Below, piece by piece: positions 42,334-51,383 of a DNA stretch of 64,000 nucleotides. Location: contig JAZNTW010000001.1 in assembly GCA_045591925.1 (NCBI GenBank), positions 62,001-126,000 on the forward strand, given 5' to 3'. Every line of letters starts with the position of its first letter. Position 1 is the first letter of the stretch. The DNA comes from Firm-04 sp045591925. GTDB taxonomy: Bacteria; Bacillota; Clostridia; Oscillospirales; Ruminococcaceae. Both the position numbers and the translations under genes were made by a program. A model generated the notes under the pieces. The model was not told where the DNA came from and searched no databases. It saw nothing but the letters and a program-made list of their open reading frames with translations.

Positions 42334-42362
42334 GAATCATTGTTACTTTCGATTCCTTTTTG
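42332..42362 (+). terminator. Terminator of tadA
   Basis: AGGAATC, 12-base loop, GATTCCT, then TTTTTG. The stem begins at the last base before the stop codon ends. Confidence 0.75.
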
Positions 42363-42433
42363 TATAAATTGCTTAGTGAATATGGAGAAAATAGACTGCG
42401 GATAAGAGAAAACGTCAAAATTTATATCTGTGC

Positions 42434-42462
42434 TTGCATTTCTTTGTCAAACATGATATAAT
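42434..42462 (+). promoter_or_regulatory. Promoter of the epimerase gene
   Basis: TTGCAT, 17 bases ending in ATGA, TATAAT. Confidence 0.8.
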
Positions 42463-42546
42463 AATGATGTATAATTATAGGGTAGTGCGCAGTCATGTCA
42501 TTCGGGGGGCATGATCTCATCTCACCAAGGAAAGGACTGTATCATT

Positions 42547-43494
42547 ATGGCAACGATTCTTGTAACCGGCGGCTGCGGATTGATTGGCGATCATATCTGC
42601 TCCGGCCTATTGAGAAAAGGCAATACTGTCATCGCCGTTGACAAAAAAGAGTCAGAATACAATGCCGGAAAAGAAAACTATGTCTTTCGTGAAGCAGCCC
42701 CAAGCAATCAGGGGAAATACGGCGAAATCTTTGATGAATTTGAGATTGATTATGTCGTACATCTTGCGTGTACGGTTGACAATGATTTTGGTGCCATCAT
42801 TGACAAAGAGCAGATGGACGAAAGTGCCGCCTGCGACAAATTTCTATATAAGCTCGCGATTTCCAAAAGTGTTCAGAAGTTTATTCTCATGAGTACCACG
42901 CAGGTTTATAAGCAGCCTGAGAACCGTGAGCCGGTTCGCGAGGATGACATTGTCAAGCCTGTGACCAATTACGGCAAGCTGAAGCTCAATGCGGAATCTG
43001 CATTTGCAAATGATGTCCGGAGCATCAAGAACATGATCTGCTGTGTTGCGCGTGTACCGATGGTGTATGCTCTGAATTATACCGAGAACCTGATGTCGCG
43101 GATTCGCGATCCGAAAGACAAGTCTATTTTCGTATTCCGCACCGGTGAATACGGCTATCATATGTGCTGTGTTCATAATATTTCCGATTTTATCATAGGC
43201 TTTCTGAGACAGGCAGACAGCGCAAATTATACCGGCGTATATAATGTAGCGGATTCCTCGCTCGTGATGGCGTCCGAGATTGTTGCGTTTATGAAAAAGA
43301 ACCATCGTCTCGGCCCTGTAATGCAAAAAACGAGTCTTTCCGGCAGCCTGAAGCATAAGCTGTTTGGTGACCCGGAACAGAAAACAAATTACCGCTGGCT
43401 GGATGTGACAACGATTGATAAGAACTTTATGTTCGATACTACAAAATCGTCCCGCATCTGCCCGTTCCGCTGGAACATTCAAAATACAAAATAA
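42547..43494 (+). CDS. NAD-dependent epimerase/dehydratase (extended SDR)
   Basis: The protein has 315 residues; AAAGGA precedes the ATG at 42547. The Rossmann motif is ILVTGGCGLIGDHI and the catalytic YxxxK is YGKLK (NYGKLKLNAE), with an upstream Ser/Thr pair in LMSTTQVY. The C-terminal substrate domain is shorter and unlike GalE. It probably acts on a nucleotide sugar. It is monocistronic; a weak GC-rich hairpin at about 43517-43535 may end it. Confidence 0.85.
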   Translation: MATILVTGGCGLIGDHICSGLLRKGNTVIAVDKKESEYNAGKENYVFREAAPSNQGKYGEIFDEFEIDYVVHLACTVDNDFGAIIDKEQMDESAACDKFLYKLAISKSVQKFILMSTTQVYKQPENREPVREDDIVKPVTNYGKLKLNAESAFANDVRSIKNMICCVARVPMVYALNYTENLMSRIRDPKDKSIFVFRTGEYGYHMCCVHNISDFIIGFLRQADSANYTGVYNVADSSLVMASEIVAFMKKNHRLGPVMQKTSLSGSLKHKLFGDPEQKTNYRWLDVTTIDKNFMFDTTKSSRICPFRWNIQNTK

Positions 43495-43618
43495 TCTGGT
43501 TACTACAGAGACAAGCGACGGTGTTAAGCCGCCGTTTGTTCTGTTGTATAGATAGGGCAATTTCTGTTATGACAGGATTGCCGCAAATTTAAATTGTAAA
43601 TCGAAAGGAACAGAACCT

Positions 43619-44959
43619 ATGATTCAACCGATTCTTGACCACGATTTTGTCCCTGCAATCTATTTTAACCGTGATTTCCTCGCAAAAGCAACCAGACCGT
43701 TTTCGATTGCCGTAGAGCGCGAAGATGGACTTGTGTATCGCCGTGATACAAAGCTGGGCGATAACAAAGAGGAGAACTGCCGCTATGCAGAACGTCTGAT
43801 TAAGACGATTTTGTGGTGTGCCGGCGGTTGGAAAGTCATGCTTGCCGGTGATCACGATGTATTTGAATATATTCGCGATGCCTACACCAAAGAGGGTCTG
43901 CGCGCATTTGACGTTGATTTCTGGAGCACGACCTATGAGCGTGATTTTGAAGTTGAGGAACGCGATTTTGCCGATATGCCGGAAGACCATGTACGTCCGC
44001 TGTCCATCGGCAGAAATCTGGACGGCTGCCGCGTTGGTTTTGACGCAGGCGGTTCGGATATGAAAGTCGCTGCCGTTGTCAACGGTGAGACTGTCTGGGC
44101 TGAGGAGATCGTCTGGCTGCCGAAGCTGGCTGAGGATATCTCCTATCACCATGAGCATATCAAGAACGCGATCCTCAAAGCGGCAGAGCATATGCCGAGC
44201 TTTGACGCAGTCGGCGTCAGCACCGCAGGCGTATTGGTTGCAAACCGCGCAATGGTTTCGCATCTGTTCCTGAAGGTTCCGAAGGATACACAGGGCGAGG
44301 CTTGCAAAAATGTTTATGTCGATGTTCTCGATGAACTGGGCGTGCCGTATGCTGTTGCAAATGACGGCGACGTTGCAGCACTTGCCGCGTCTATGGCAAT
44401 GGATGTCAACGGCGTACTCGGTATTGCAATGGGCACCTCCGAGGCAGGCGGCTATGTCGATATCAACGGCAATGTCACCGGCTGGCACAATGAGCTGGCA
44501 TTCGTTCCGGTGGACTATAATCCGGATTCCTCAGTCGATGAGTGGTCTGGCGATTACGGCTGCGGCGTGAAGTATTTCTCGCAGGATGCAGTCATCCGTC
44601 TTGCACCGAAGGCTGGCATTGAGCTGGATGAGAGCCTGACGCTTGCTGAAAAGCTCAAGGCAGTCCAGAAAGTGCTTGAGGAAGGACACGAGGGTGCAAA
44701 GGATATCTTCCGCACAATCGGTACTTACTTCGGCTACGCCATCGCAAACTATGCGGATTTCTATGACATTCGCTATTTGCAGATCAGCGGCAGAGTTACC
44801 TCCGGTCTCGGCGGCGATCTGATCATCGAAAAGGCAAAGGAAGTCCTCGAAAAGGAATTCCCTGCACTCTATCAGCAGATTCAGTTCATTCTGCCGGATG
44901 AGATGGACAGAAGAGTTGGTCAGGCGGTTGCTGCCGCTTCGCTTCCGGCTGCAAAATAA
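43619..44959 (+). CDS. ROK-family protein, probable sugar kinase
   Basis: The protein has 446 residues, longer than typical ROK kinases of about 300, because of an extra N-terminal domain of about 140 residues. The ATPase core begins at VGFDAGGSDMKVAAVV (phosphate 1), has VANDGDVAALAAS with the likely catalytic Asp, and IAMGTSEAGGYVD as phosphate 2. The ROK zinc motif is missing. nagA follows 66 bases later, so a role in amino-sugar phosphorylation is plausible. The substrate is not determined. Confidence 0.75.
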   Translation: MIQPILDHDFVPAIYFNRDFLAKATRPFSIAVEREDGLVYRRDTKLGDNKEENCRYAERLIKTILWCAGGWKVMLAGDHDVFEYIRDAYTKEGLRAFDVDFWSTTYERDFEVEERDFADMPEDHVRPLSIGRNLDGCRVGFDAGGSDMKVAAVVNGETVWAEEIVWLPKLAEDISYHHEHIKNAILKAAEHMPSFDAVGVSTAGVLVANRAMVSHLFLKVPKDTQGEACKNVYVDVLDELGVPYAVANDGDVAALAASMAMDVNGVLGIAMGTSEAGGYVDINGNVTGWHNELAFVPVDYNPDSSVDEWSGDYGCGVKYFSQDAVIRLAPKAGIELDESLTLAEKLKAVQKVLEEGHEGAKDIFRTIGTYFGYAIANYADFYDIRYLQISGRVTSGLGGDLIIEKAKEVLEKEFPALYQQIQFILPDEMDRRVGQAVAAASLPAAK

Positions 44960-45025
44960 GACAAAAGAACAACAGCGGCGATTGGGAACTCCGCACAGGG
45001 GGCTACGCCTGAAAGGATAAATACT

Positions 45026-46087
45026 ATGGTACTGAAAAATCTGCTCTTTGAGGGCAAACTGACTGATATTACCATCGAAAACGGTACGATCACCGCGATT
45101 GCACCGGCATCTGACAGCACCACCGGCGAGGACTGCACCGGCTATTCCGTGATTCCGGGTCTTGTCGATATGCACTCGCATGGCTGCGTCGGCAAGGATA
45201 CGATGGACGGCGAATTTGAGGAAATGTGCGCATTTCTTGCAAAGAACGGCACGACCTCTTGGCTGCCGACGACTATGACCCAGAGCTATGAAGCAATCAA
45301 AAAGGTCACAGAGGGCAACACCAATGTTCCCGGCACACGGATTCTCGGCTTCCATATGGAGGGCCCGTACATCAATGCAAAGAAAAAGGGCGCGCAGAAC
45401 GGTCAGTTCATTAAGAATCCCGATCTTGCGGAATTCAAGTCGTTGGACGGAATGCGCGTGGTGACGATTGCACCGGAGCTGGATGGCAGCATGGAATTCA
45501 TCAAGGAATGCGGCGCTGTTGTCTGCATCGGTCATACGGATGCGGATTATGACACCTGTATCAAGGCGATCGAAGCCGGCGCAAGCTGCCTCACGCATAC
45601 CTTTAACGCAATGCCGCCGATTCACCACAGAGACCCCGGCCCGATTCCGGCTGCACTGGAAAAGAATATCTATGTACAGGCAATTACCGATGGTCTGCAC
45701 CTGCATCCCGGCATTGTGATGATGCTGTATAAGATGTTCGGCGCTGAGCGTATGGTCATTATCAGCGATTCCATGCGCGCAACAGGACTCGGTGACGGTA
45801 TGTATGAGTTCGGCGGACAGGATATCGAGGTCAAAGACGGTGTTGCACGGACAATGGACGGCGCGATTGCAGGCTCGACCTCTACGCTCTGGTTCTGCGT
45901 GAAGCAGGCTGTAAAATTCGGCGTTCCGTTTGAGGATGCTGTTCGTATGGCAACCACAACGCCGGCAGATATGATTGGCGCTGATAAAAAGGGTAGAATT
46001 GCTGTCGGTGCAGACGCTGATTTGCTTCTGCTCGATCAGGACTGCGAGATTGCAAAGGTTATGATCGCAGGCGAATTTTTTGCATGA
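45026..46087 (+). CDS. nagA: N-acetylglucosamine-6-phosphate deacetylase
   Basis: The protein has 353 residues of the amidohydrolase superfamily. The metal and active-site motifs are VDMHSHGCVGKDTMDG, GFHMEGPYI, CIGHTDADYD, LTHTFNAM, ITDGLHLHP and IISDSMRATG. It produces glucosamine-6-phosphate and acetate from GlcNAc-6-P in cell-wall recycling or amino-sugar use. It follows the ROK gene and precedes ddl and murF, so the block links amino-sugar and peptidoglycan metabolism. nagB is not in the window. Confidence 0.95.
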   Translation: MVLKNLLFEGKLTDITIENGTITAIAPASDSTTGEDCTGYSVIPGLVDMHSHGCVGKDTMDGEFEEMCAFLAKNGTTSWLPTTMTQSYEAIKKVTEGNTNVPGTRILGFHMEGPYINAKKKGAQNGQFIKNPDLAEFKSLDGMRVVTIAPELDGSMEFIKECGAVVCIGHTDADYDTCIKAIEAGASCLTHTFNAMPPIHHRDPGPIPAALEKNIYVQAITDGLHLHPGIVMMLYKMFGAERMVIISDSMRATGLGDGMYEFGGQDIEVKDGVARTMDGAIAGSTSTLWFCVKQAVKFGVPFEDAVRMATTTPADMIGADKKGRIAVGADADLLLLDQDCEIAKVMIAGEFFA

Positions 46088-46097
46088 TATGATAGTA

Positions 46098-46143
46098 TCT
46101 CCGAGCGGCTGCCGTAAATGACATTGCGGCAGTTCCTCGGAGA
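46098..46143 (+). repeat. Nested hairpin between nagA and ddl
   Basis: TCTCCGAG and CTCGGAGA form the outer stem, with CTGCCG and CGGCAG inside. There is no T tail. It may reduce read-through or stabilise the upstream mRNA. Confidence 0.55.
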
Positions 46144-46172
46144 TTCATCTGTAATGAAAAGAGGTTTTTATT

Positions 46173-47231
46173 ATGCAGACAGTATTGGTATTATTTGGCG
46201 GTGTTTCGCCCGAACACGCGGTATCTTTGGTTTCCGCAGAGGCGGTGCTGCGCAATCTGAACAAGGAAAACAGAAAGGTGCTTCCGGTCGGCATTACGCT
46301 TTCCGGTAAGTGGCTCTTGTTCGGCGGCGATGATTATAAAGATATTGCGGAAGATAAGTGGGAGCAGAATCCAAATAACCGTACTGCATTTCTCTCGCCC
46401 GAACGCGGCGCAGGTCTTTGCGTTGTCAATGAAAACGGCATCGAAACCATTGCGGTTGATGTCATTTTTCCGGTTCTGCACGGCGAAAACGGCGAGGATG
46501 GCTCGATTCAGGGCTTATTCCAGCTCTCCGGCATTCCATATGTTGGATGCCATGTCTGTGCGGCGGCAGCATCTATGGATAAATCCGTGACGAAGCTGAT
46601 TGCGGCAACAACGGGTGTCCGTCAGGCAAATTGGCTCACACTGCGCCGTGCGGATTTTCAGGCAGATAGTGCTGCAATGTGCCGTCAGATTATGGACAAT
46701 ATTGCGTTTCCGGTGTTCATCAAGCCATGCAATACCGGTTCTTCGGTCGGCGTTTCCAAGGTGATGGATGAAGCAGCGCTGATGCCTGCACTGGAAACCG
46801 CATTCAAATATGATAAAGCAATCCTTGCTGAGGAATTCATCAACGGCAGAGAGATTGAGGTGGCAGTGCTTGGCAATGACTGTCCGAAAGCGGCAGTTGC
46901 CGGCGAAATTGACGCAGGTGCTGAATTTTATGATTATGATGCAAAATATGTCGCGACGACCTCACAGGCATTTATTCCGGCGAGAATCAGCGAGGAATTG
47001 AATGCTGAGGTGCGCGAATGGGCAGTCAAAATCTTCTGTGCGCTGGGCTGCGCAGGACTTTCCCGCGTGGATTTCTTTGTGACGCGCGATACGAACGAAA
47101 TCGTGTTCAATGAAATCAATACGCTGCCCGGTTTTACGCCGATTTCGATGTATCCGAAGATGTGGGCGGCAGAGGGGATTCCGTTTGCGGAGCTGCTTGA
47201 CCGTCTGATCGTGCTGGCACAGGAGGCTTGA
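46173..47231 (+). CDS. ddl: D-alanine--D-alanine ligase
   Basis: The protein has 352 residues of the ATP-grasp fold. N-terminal VLFGGVSPEHAVSLVSAEAV, VIFPVLHGENGEDGSIQG, ATP-binding FIKPCNTGSSVGVSKV and C-terminal EIVFNEINTLPGFTPISMYP are present. The loop EFYDYDAKY keeps the Tyr typical of D-Ala-D-Ala ligases, not of D-lactate (vancomycin-resistant) forms. The product feeds murF, whose start is 2 bases after this stop. Confidence 0.96.
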   Translation: MQTVLVLFGGVSPEHAVSLVSAEAVLRNLNKENRKVLPVGITLSGKWLLFGGDDYKDIAEDKWEQNPNNRTAFLSPERGAGLCVVNENGIETIAVDVIFPVLHGENGEDGSIQGLFQLSGIPYVGCHVCAAAASMDKSVTKLIAATTGVRQANWLTLRRADFQADSAAMCRQIMDNIAFPVFIKPCNTGSSVGVSKVMDEAALMPALETAFKYDKAILAEEFINGREIEVAVLGNDCPKAAVAGEIDAGAEFYDYDAKYVATTSQAFIPARISEELNAEVREWAVKIFCALGCAGLSRVDFFVTRDTNEIVFNEINTLPGFTPISMYPKMWAAEGIPFAELLDRLIVLAQEA

Positions 47232-47232
47232 T

Positions 47233-48666
47233 ATGGCGTTGATGCAGGAAGAGCGCTATGTGCGGATGACCTTTGGTGAGATTGCGGATGCGATTGGTGC
47301 GCAGCTTGTGAATTGCACCGACCCGCTTGCGGTCGTAGCCGGATTCAGCACGGATACGCGCACGATCGAACAGGGCAACTGCTTTATTGCATTGAAAGGC
47401 GAGAATTTCAACGGAAATCTGTATGCAAAGCAGGCTGCGGAAAAAGGCGCGGTGCTTTGTATTTTGTCCGAGAAGCCGGAGACAGAGCCGGGCGTGCCGT
47501 ATCTGGTGGCAGAGGGTGACGCTTACGGCGTGCTTGCCAAAAGCTGTATCCATACATATAAGCAGAACGGACTTCGGGTTGTCGGCGTGACAGGCAGCAG
47601 CGGAAAGACAACGGTAAAGGACATGACGGCGCACGTGCTTTCCGCAAAATTCCGTACCTATGCGACTTCCGGAAACCATAACAACCATGTCGGCGTACCT
47701 TATACAATTCTGCATATGCCGCCGGAAACAGAGATTGCCGTGATTGAAATGGGCATGAATCATGCCGGCGAAATTCGGCATCTGTCGAATCTTGCAGAGC
47801 CGGATATGGCGATCATTACGAATATCGGCACGGCGCATATCGGAAATCTCGGTTCGCAGCAGAATATTTATCTTGCGAAAACTGAGATGATTGAGCATCT
47901 TCCGGAGAATGGGCGCGGCGGTACGCTGCTGGTGTCGGCAGAAGATCAATTCCTGTATGGCAATATGGCGGAGCTGCGCGAACGAACCAATGTGCTGTAC
48001 AGCACCTGCTGCGGCAATCCGGATGCGGAATTGCTTGCGGAGAATATCATCGAAAGTGCAGAAAATATGCGGTTTACACTGCGGTATACCGTTGACGGCA
48101 GCACGGCAGAGGCGGTTCTTCCGATGACCGGAATGCACAATGTCACCGATGCGCTGCTTGCTGTGCATACCGGCTTGCGGTTTGGCATGACGCTGAACGA
48201 ATGCGCGGCAGCACTCAGCAGCTTCGTGCCGGGCGCGATGCGTTCTGAGCGCGCAAAATACGGAAATATGACGATTATCCGTGATTATTATAATGCAAAT
48301 CCGGAAGCGATGGCGGCTGCATTGCAGTCACTTGGCGTGATTGCAGGAGCGGCGCAGAAATGGGCAATCCTTGGCAATATGAATGAACTCGGTGAATTTG
48401 CAAAGGAGCGTCATCGCGAATTGGGCGCGCTTTGCAGACAATATACGGATGCGGCGTTCTTCTGCGGCGAAAACTACTGCGATTTTGTAGAGGGCTATGG
48501 CGATGCGGCATCTGCCTTTCTGACGCAGGATGCGCTCATGGAGCAGCTCGCTGCGGTATTGCGGACGCACGCCGATGAACCGATCTGTTTTCTGATCAAG
48601 GGTTCGCGCGGAATGCACATGGAGCGCGTCAATGAAATGCTGGAAACGATGCTCAGCGGAACATAA
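47233..48666 (+). CDS. murF: UDP-N-acetylmuramoyl-tripeptide--D-alanyl-D-alanine ligase
   Basis: The protein has 477 residues. The Mur-ligase P-loop is GVTGSSGKTTVKDM; the middle domain has TSGNHNNHVGVPYTIL and EMGMNHAGEIRHLS; the C-terminal domain has IRDYYNANPEAM. It adds D-Ala-D-Ala to UDP-MurNAc-tripeptide in the cytoplasm. The AGGAGG for its ATG lies within the end of ddl, so expression of the two is coupled. scpB follows 11 bases later. Confidence 0.97.
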   Translation: MALMQEERYVRMTFGEIADAIGAQLVNCTDPLAVVAGFSTDTRTIEQGNCFIALKGENFNGNLYAKQAAEKGAVLCILSEKPETEPGVPYLVAEGDAYGVLAKSCIHTYKQNGLRVVGVTGSSGKTTVKDMTAHVLSAKFRTYATSGNHNNHVGVPYTILHMPPETEIAVIEMGMNHAGEIRHLSNLAEPDMAIITNIGTAHIGNLGSQQNIYLAKTEMIEHLPENGRGGTLLVSAEDQFLYGNMAELRERTNVLYSTCCGNPDAELLAENIIESAENMRFTLRYTVDGSTAEAVLPMTGMHNVTDALLAVHTGLRFGMTLNECAAALSSFVPGAMRSERAKYGNMTIIRDYYNANPEAMAAALQSLGVIAGAAQKWAILGNMNELGEFAKERHRELGALCRQYTDAAFFCGENYCDFVEGYGDAASAFLTQDALMEQLAAVLRTHADEPICFLIKGSRGMHMERVNEMLETMLSGT

Positions 48667-48677
48667 AGGACGGTAAC

Positions 48678-49319
48678 ATGAAACTGGAATATCAGAGTGC
48701 GGCGCTCGAAGCGGTGCTGTTTGCGGCAGGGGAGCCGATGGAAACCGACCGTCTTGCAGAGGCGCTCGGTATGACTGCGGAGGAAATTACGGCCGCAGCC
48801 AATGCGTTGAAAACGTCGCTGGATGAAACGGGCAGCGGCTTGCAGCTTCTTTCACTCGGCAGAAGCTGGCAGCTCACCACGCGTGCCGAGTATGCAGAGG
48901 AAATCCGTGCGGCGCTGGAAGTGAAGCGGAATACGCCGCTTTCCAATGCAGCAATGGAAACCCTGACGATCATTGCATACAATCAGCCTGTGACAAAGGG
49001 CTTTGTGGAGCGTGTACGCGGCGTGGACAGCAGCTCGGTTGTCAATACGCTTGTGGAGCGCGGCTTGCTGGAGGAAGCCGGGCGGATCGAGGTTCCCGGC
49101 AGACCGGTTACCTATCGCACGACTGCGCATTTTCTGCGAACATTCGGATTAGAGTCGCTTGCAGATTTGCCGCCGCTTCCGACGAGTGGCGAATCAGACC
49201 TGTTTGCGGTGCAGCCGGAGGACGATGCGGAGGAGCTTGCAGTTCTGACTGATGACTTGCCGGAGCTTGATAATCTCGAAACGATCGAATCCATGGAGCC
49301 GTATTCGGATACAGAATAA
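48678..49319 (+). CDS. scpB: Segregation and condensation protein B
   Basis: The protein has 213 residues. Two winged-helix domains are typical: ALEAVLFAAGEPMETDRLAE, then ETLTIIAYNQPVTKGFVERV followed by RGVDSSSVVNTLVERGLLEE and the GRPVTYRTTAHFLRTFGL ending. The last 40 residues are an acidic tail. It forms the SMC-ScpAB condensin. scpA is not adjacent, although it usually is; here scpB is the last gene of the ddl-murF run. Confidence 0.95.
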   Translation: MKLEYQSAALEAVLFAAGEPMETDRLAEALGMTAEEITAAANALKTSLDETGSGLQLLSLGRSWQLTTRAEYAEEIRAALEVKRNTPLSNAAMETLTIIAYNQPVTKGFVERVRGVDSSSVVNTLVERGLLEEAGRIEVPGRPVTYRTTAHFLRTFGLESLADLPPLPTSGESDLFAVQPEDDAEELAVLTDDLPELDNLETIESMEPYSDTE

Positions 49320-49324
49320 AATAC

Positions 49325-49362
49325 AGCCGTGAAATCCATGACAAAGCGTTGATTTCACGGCT
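49325..49362. terminator. Terminator between scpB and the DUF2809 gene
   Basis: AGCCGTGAAATC and GATTTCACGGCT form a perfect 12-bp stem; GATTTTCA follows on the plus strand. It serves both convergent transcripts. Confidence 0.85.
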
Positions 49363-49367
49363 GATTT

Positions 49368-49766
49368 TCAATTTGTATTTGATTTTGCAAAGCGTCGGCG
49401 CAGCAGGAATTCTAAGCCGATACATGGCAGAATTCCAGCCGTATAGCTGAGCATATCGGCATTGGAATAGCCTGTGCCAATGATGATGCGGAGCAGTGTG
49501 TTCGTGATATGCAGCCGATCGCAGAAGCCCCAGAGCTGTAAGAATTCCACGCAGAATGCAAACAGCAGGATGCCGATTGGAAGCAGCAGACCATGCCGCG
49601 GCTTTTCCGGTGAGATTGTGCGGAAAATCGTATAGAGCAGAATGACGACCAGGATATCTCCGAGCTGATTGCGCACCCAGCCGCGCGCGAACATTCCGAT
49701 CAGGATTTCAATGCCGAGCAGAACAATGGATGCAATACCCATATAAATACGTGTTTTTTGTTTCAT
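49368..49766 (-). CDS. DUF2809-like membrane protein
   Basis: The protein has 132 residues with four predicted helices. It has NQLGDILVVILLYTIFR, FAFCVEFLQLWG and GTGYSNADMLSYTAGIL, a pattern like DUF2809 (VanZ-related). It is the last gene of a minus-strand run that begins with the DUF2975/XRE pair, 14 bases after the DUF4173 gene. Function unknown. Confidence 0.8.
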   Translation of the reverse strand: MKQKTRIYMGIASIVLLGIEILIGMFARGWVRNQLGDILVVILLYTIFRTISPEKPRHGLLLPIGILLFAFCVEFLQLWGFCDRLHITNTLLRIIIGTGYSNADMLSYTAGILPCIGLEFLLRRRFAKSNTN

Positions 49767-49780
49767 GTGATTATCTCCGT

Positions 49781-51370
49781 TTATGGTACATACCGTTGAT
49801 AACCGATTTGCTGAATCAGTAACTGCGCAGGCAGATTCCAGCCTTTGTCCGGCGCGTCGGTCCGATAGCTCTCAACGATGCGGCTGCCCTCTTTGTTAAA
49901 CATTTCCCAGTCTTCAGGATTGGCTGTATATATAATTTCCTGATTTTTTGTTCGTGCCATGACATTATAGGCATCCTCGGAAAGCCCGCAAAGCATAGCG
50001 ATATCCAGATCTTTGAGTGAGCCATCGGCATAATGACGGATGTTATATTCTGCAATACGCGCTTCCGGTTTGCCAAAGCAGAGGATTGCGAGCATAGCGA
50101 CAGATATACTCGTCAGGATTGCAGCAGTCGGCAGCTTGCTGATGAACTGCCGCAGAAGCAACACCAGAAATGTCATAGCGAGCAGTATCATGAACCATGT
50201 TGCATAAACGCGAAGCGGCGTCATGCCGTAGGCGTTGATATACAGGAACATTTTGGCGAGTGCAGTCGCGATGATAAATAGCGTAAATACGTAGAGAATG
50301 ACCGCATAGACGCTCAATATTTTCGGGCGTTCCGCACCGCCCTTTTTCGCGCAGCCTGTCAGAACAAGAACGACAATCAGATTGATGATGGCGATTGCGA
50401 CAAGCTCAAAGAAGCCGCGGCGTGCATATTCCGAATAGATCATACCGTCGGGCAGCCTGCCTGCGAATGCAGAGAAAAAGTAGTTCATCTGTGAGATGAC
50501 ATAGACCAGATAGAGCAGGCAGATCGGCGTGATGCCGGCGTACAGTCCGAGATTTGGAATCGTGCGCAGTGCAGAGAGCTTTTCTTGGTGCTGCTCGACA
50601 GTCGGGAACGGCTGCGATTTCCGTTTGCGCTGTGCGGCGCCGTAGAATACGGAGAACAGATAGAAGCCTGCCGGTATGCCAAGACCAATCTGCCAGATGA
50701 ATTCCATGACATTTTCTGTCAGCAGATTTCCGAATTGCAAAAACATTTTTTCTATTCCGGAATCTGCGCTGGCAAGCAGTACGGCAACAACGATTGTCAG
50801 CGGAATTGTAACCAGCAGACCGAGCAGAATGGTTTTGATGGAAGAACCCGCTGAGGATTTGTTTGCGGCAGAGGAAATCGCCTGCGGTGCGGCAGTCATA
50901 TATTGCTTTGGCGATTTGCCGATGGAATCAAGCAGATCAAGCGGGAAAAAGCGCGTGACAAAGCCTGCGTTTCCGCAGATGCTATGGGTGCGCCAGATAA
51001 TTGCAGCCAGCAGGAACCAGAAGCAGATGCCGTGCAGGAACGGGGTTGCCGTCAAGGAAAAGCTGATTGGAAAAATCCAGATGACCGCGCCCCAGATACG
51101 ATGCGGCAGCCGCGGCTTGCAGCCGCATTTGCGAACGTACAGTGTGCTCAGCAGGTTCAGCAGCCAAAAGCAGAGGGTTGCCGGAATGCCATCCGCAACG
51201 AATACGACATATCGCATCATCAGAATGCCAAGAATCGCAGTCAGCCATGCAAACACGGTGTCGTGCGGCAGAAATTCCAATTTCGGCTTTGGGGTCGGAA
51301 TGTGCGGGGCTGCGAATGTCGGGGAGATTACGGGTTGTTCGGTTTGGATGAATGTAGTATTTTCGTTCAT
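49781..51370 (-). CDS. DUF4173-like polytopic membrane protein
   Basis: The protein has 529 residues; the start at 51370 follows AAGGAG. A hydrophilic N-terminus (about 35 residues, Pro/Thr-rich) precedes about ten to twelve membrane helices, including an YSEYARRGFFELVAIAIINL segment characteristic of DUF4173 proteins. The last 100 residues are extracytoplasmic or cytoplasmic and soluble (IRHYADGSLKDLDIAMLCGL). It starts 13 bases after the radical SAM gene. Function unknown. Confidence 0.85.
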   Translation of the reverse strand: MNENTTFIQTEQPVISPTFAAPHIPTPKPKLEFLPHDTVFAWLTAILGILMMRYVVFVADGIPATLCFWLLNLLSTLYVRKCGCKPRLPHRIWGAVIWIFPISFSLTATPFLHGICFWFLLAAIIWRTHSICGNAGFVTRFFPLDLLDSIGKSPKQYMTAAPQAISSAANKSSAGSSIKTILLGLLVTIPLTIVVAVLLASADSGIEKMFLQFGNLLTENVMEFIWQIGLGIPAGFYLFSVFYGAAQRKRKSQPFPTVEQHQEKLSALRTIPNLGLYAGITPICLLYLVYVISQMNYFFSAFAGRLPDGMIYSEYARRGFFELVAIAIINLIVVLVLTGCAKKGGAERPKILSVYAVILYVFTLFIIATALAKMFLYINAYGMTPLRVYATWFMILLAMTFLVLLLRQFISKLPTAAILTSISVAMLAILCFGKPEARIAEYNIRHYADGSLKDLDIAMLCGLSEDAYNVMARTKNQEIIYTANPEDWEMFNKEGSRIVESYRTDAPDKGWNLPAQLLIQQIGYQRYVP

Positions 51371-51383
51371 AATGTTCTCCTTG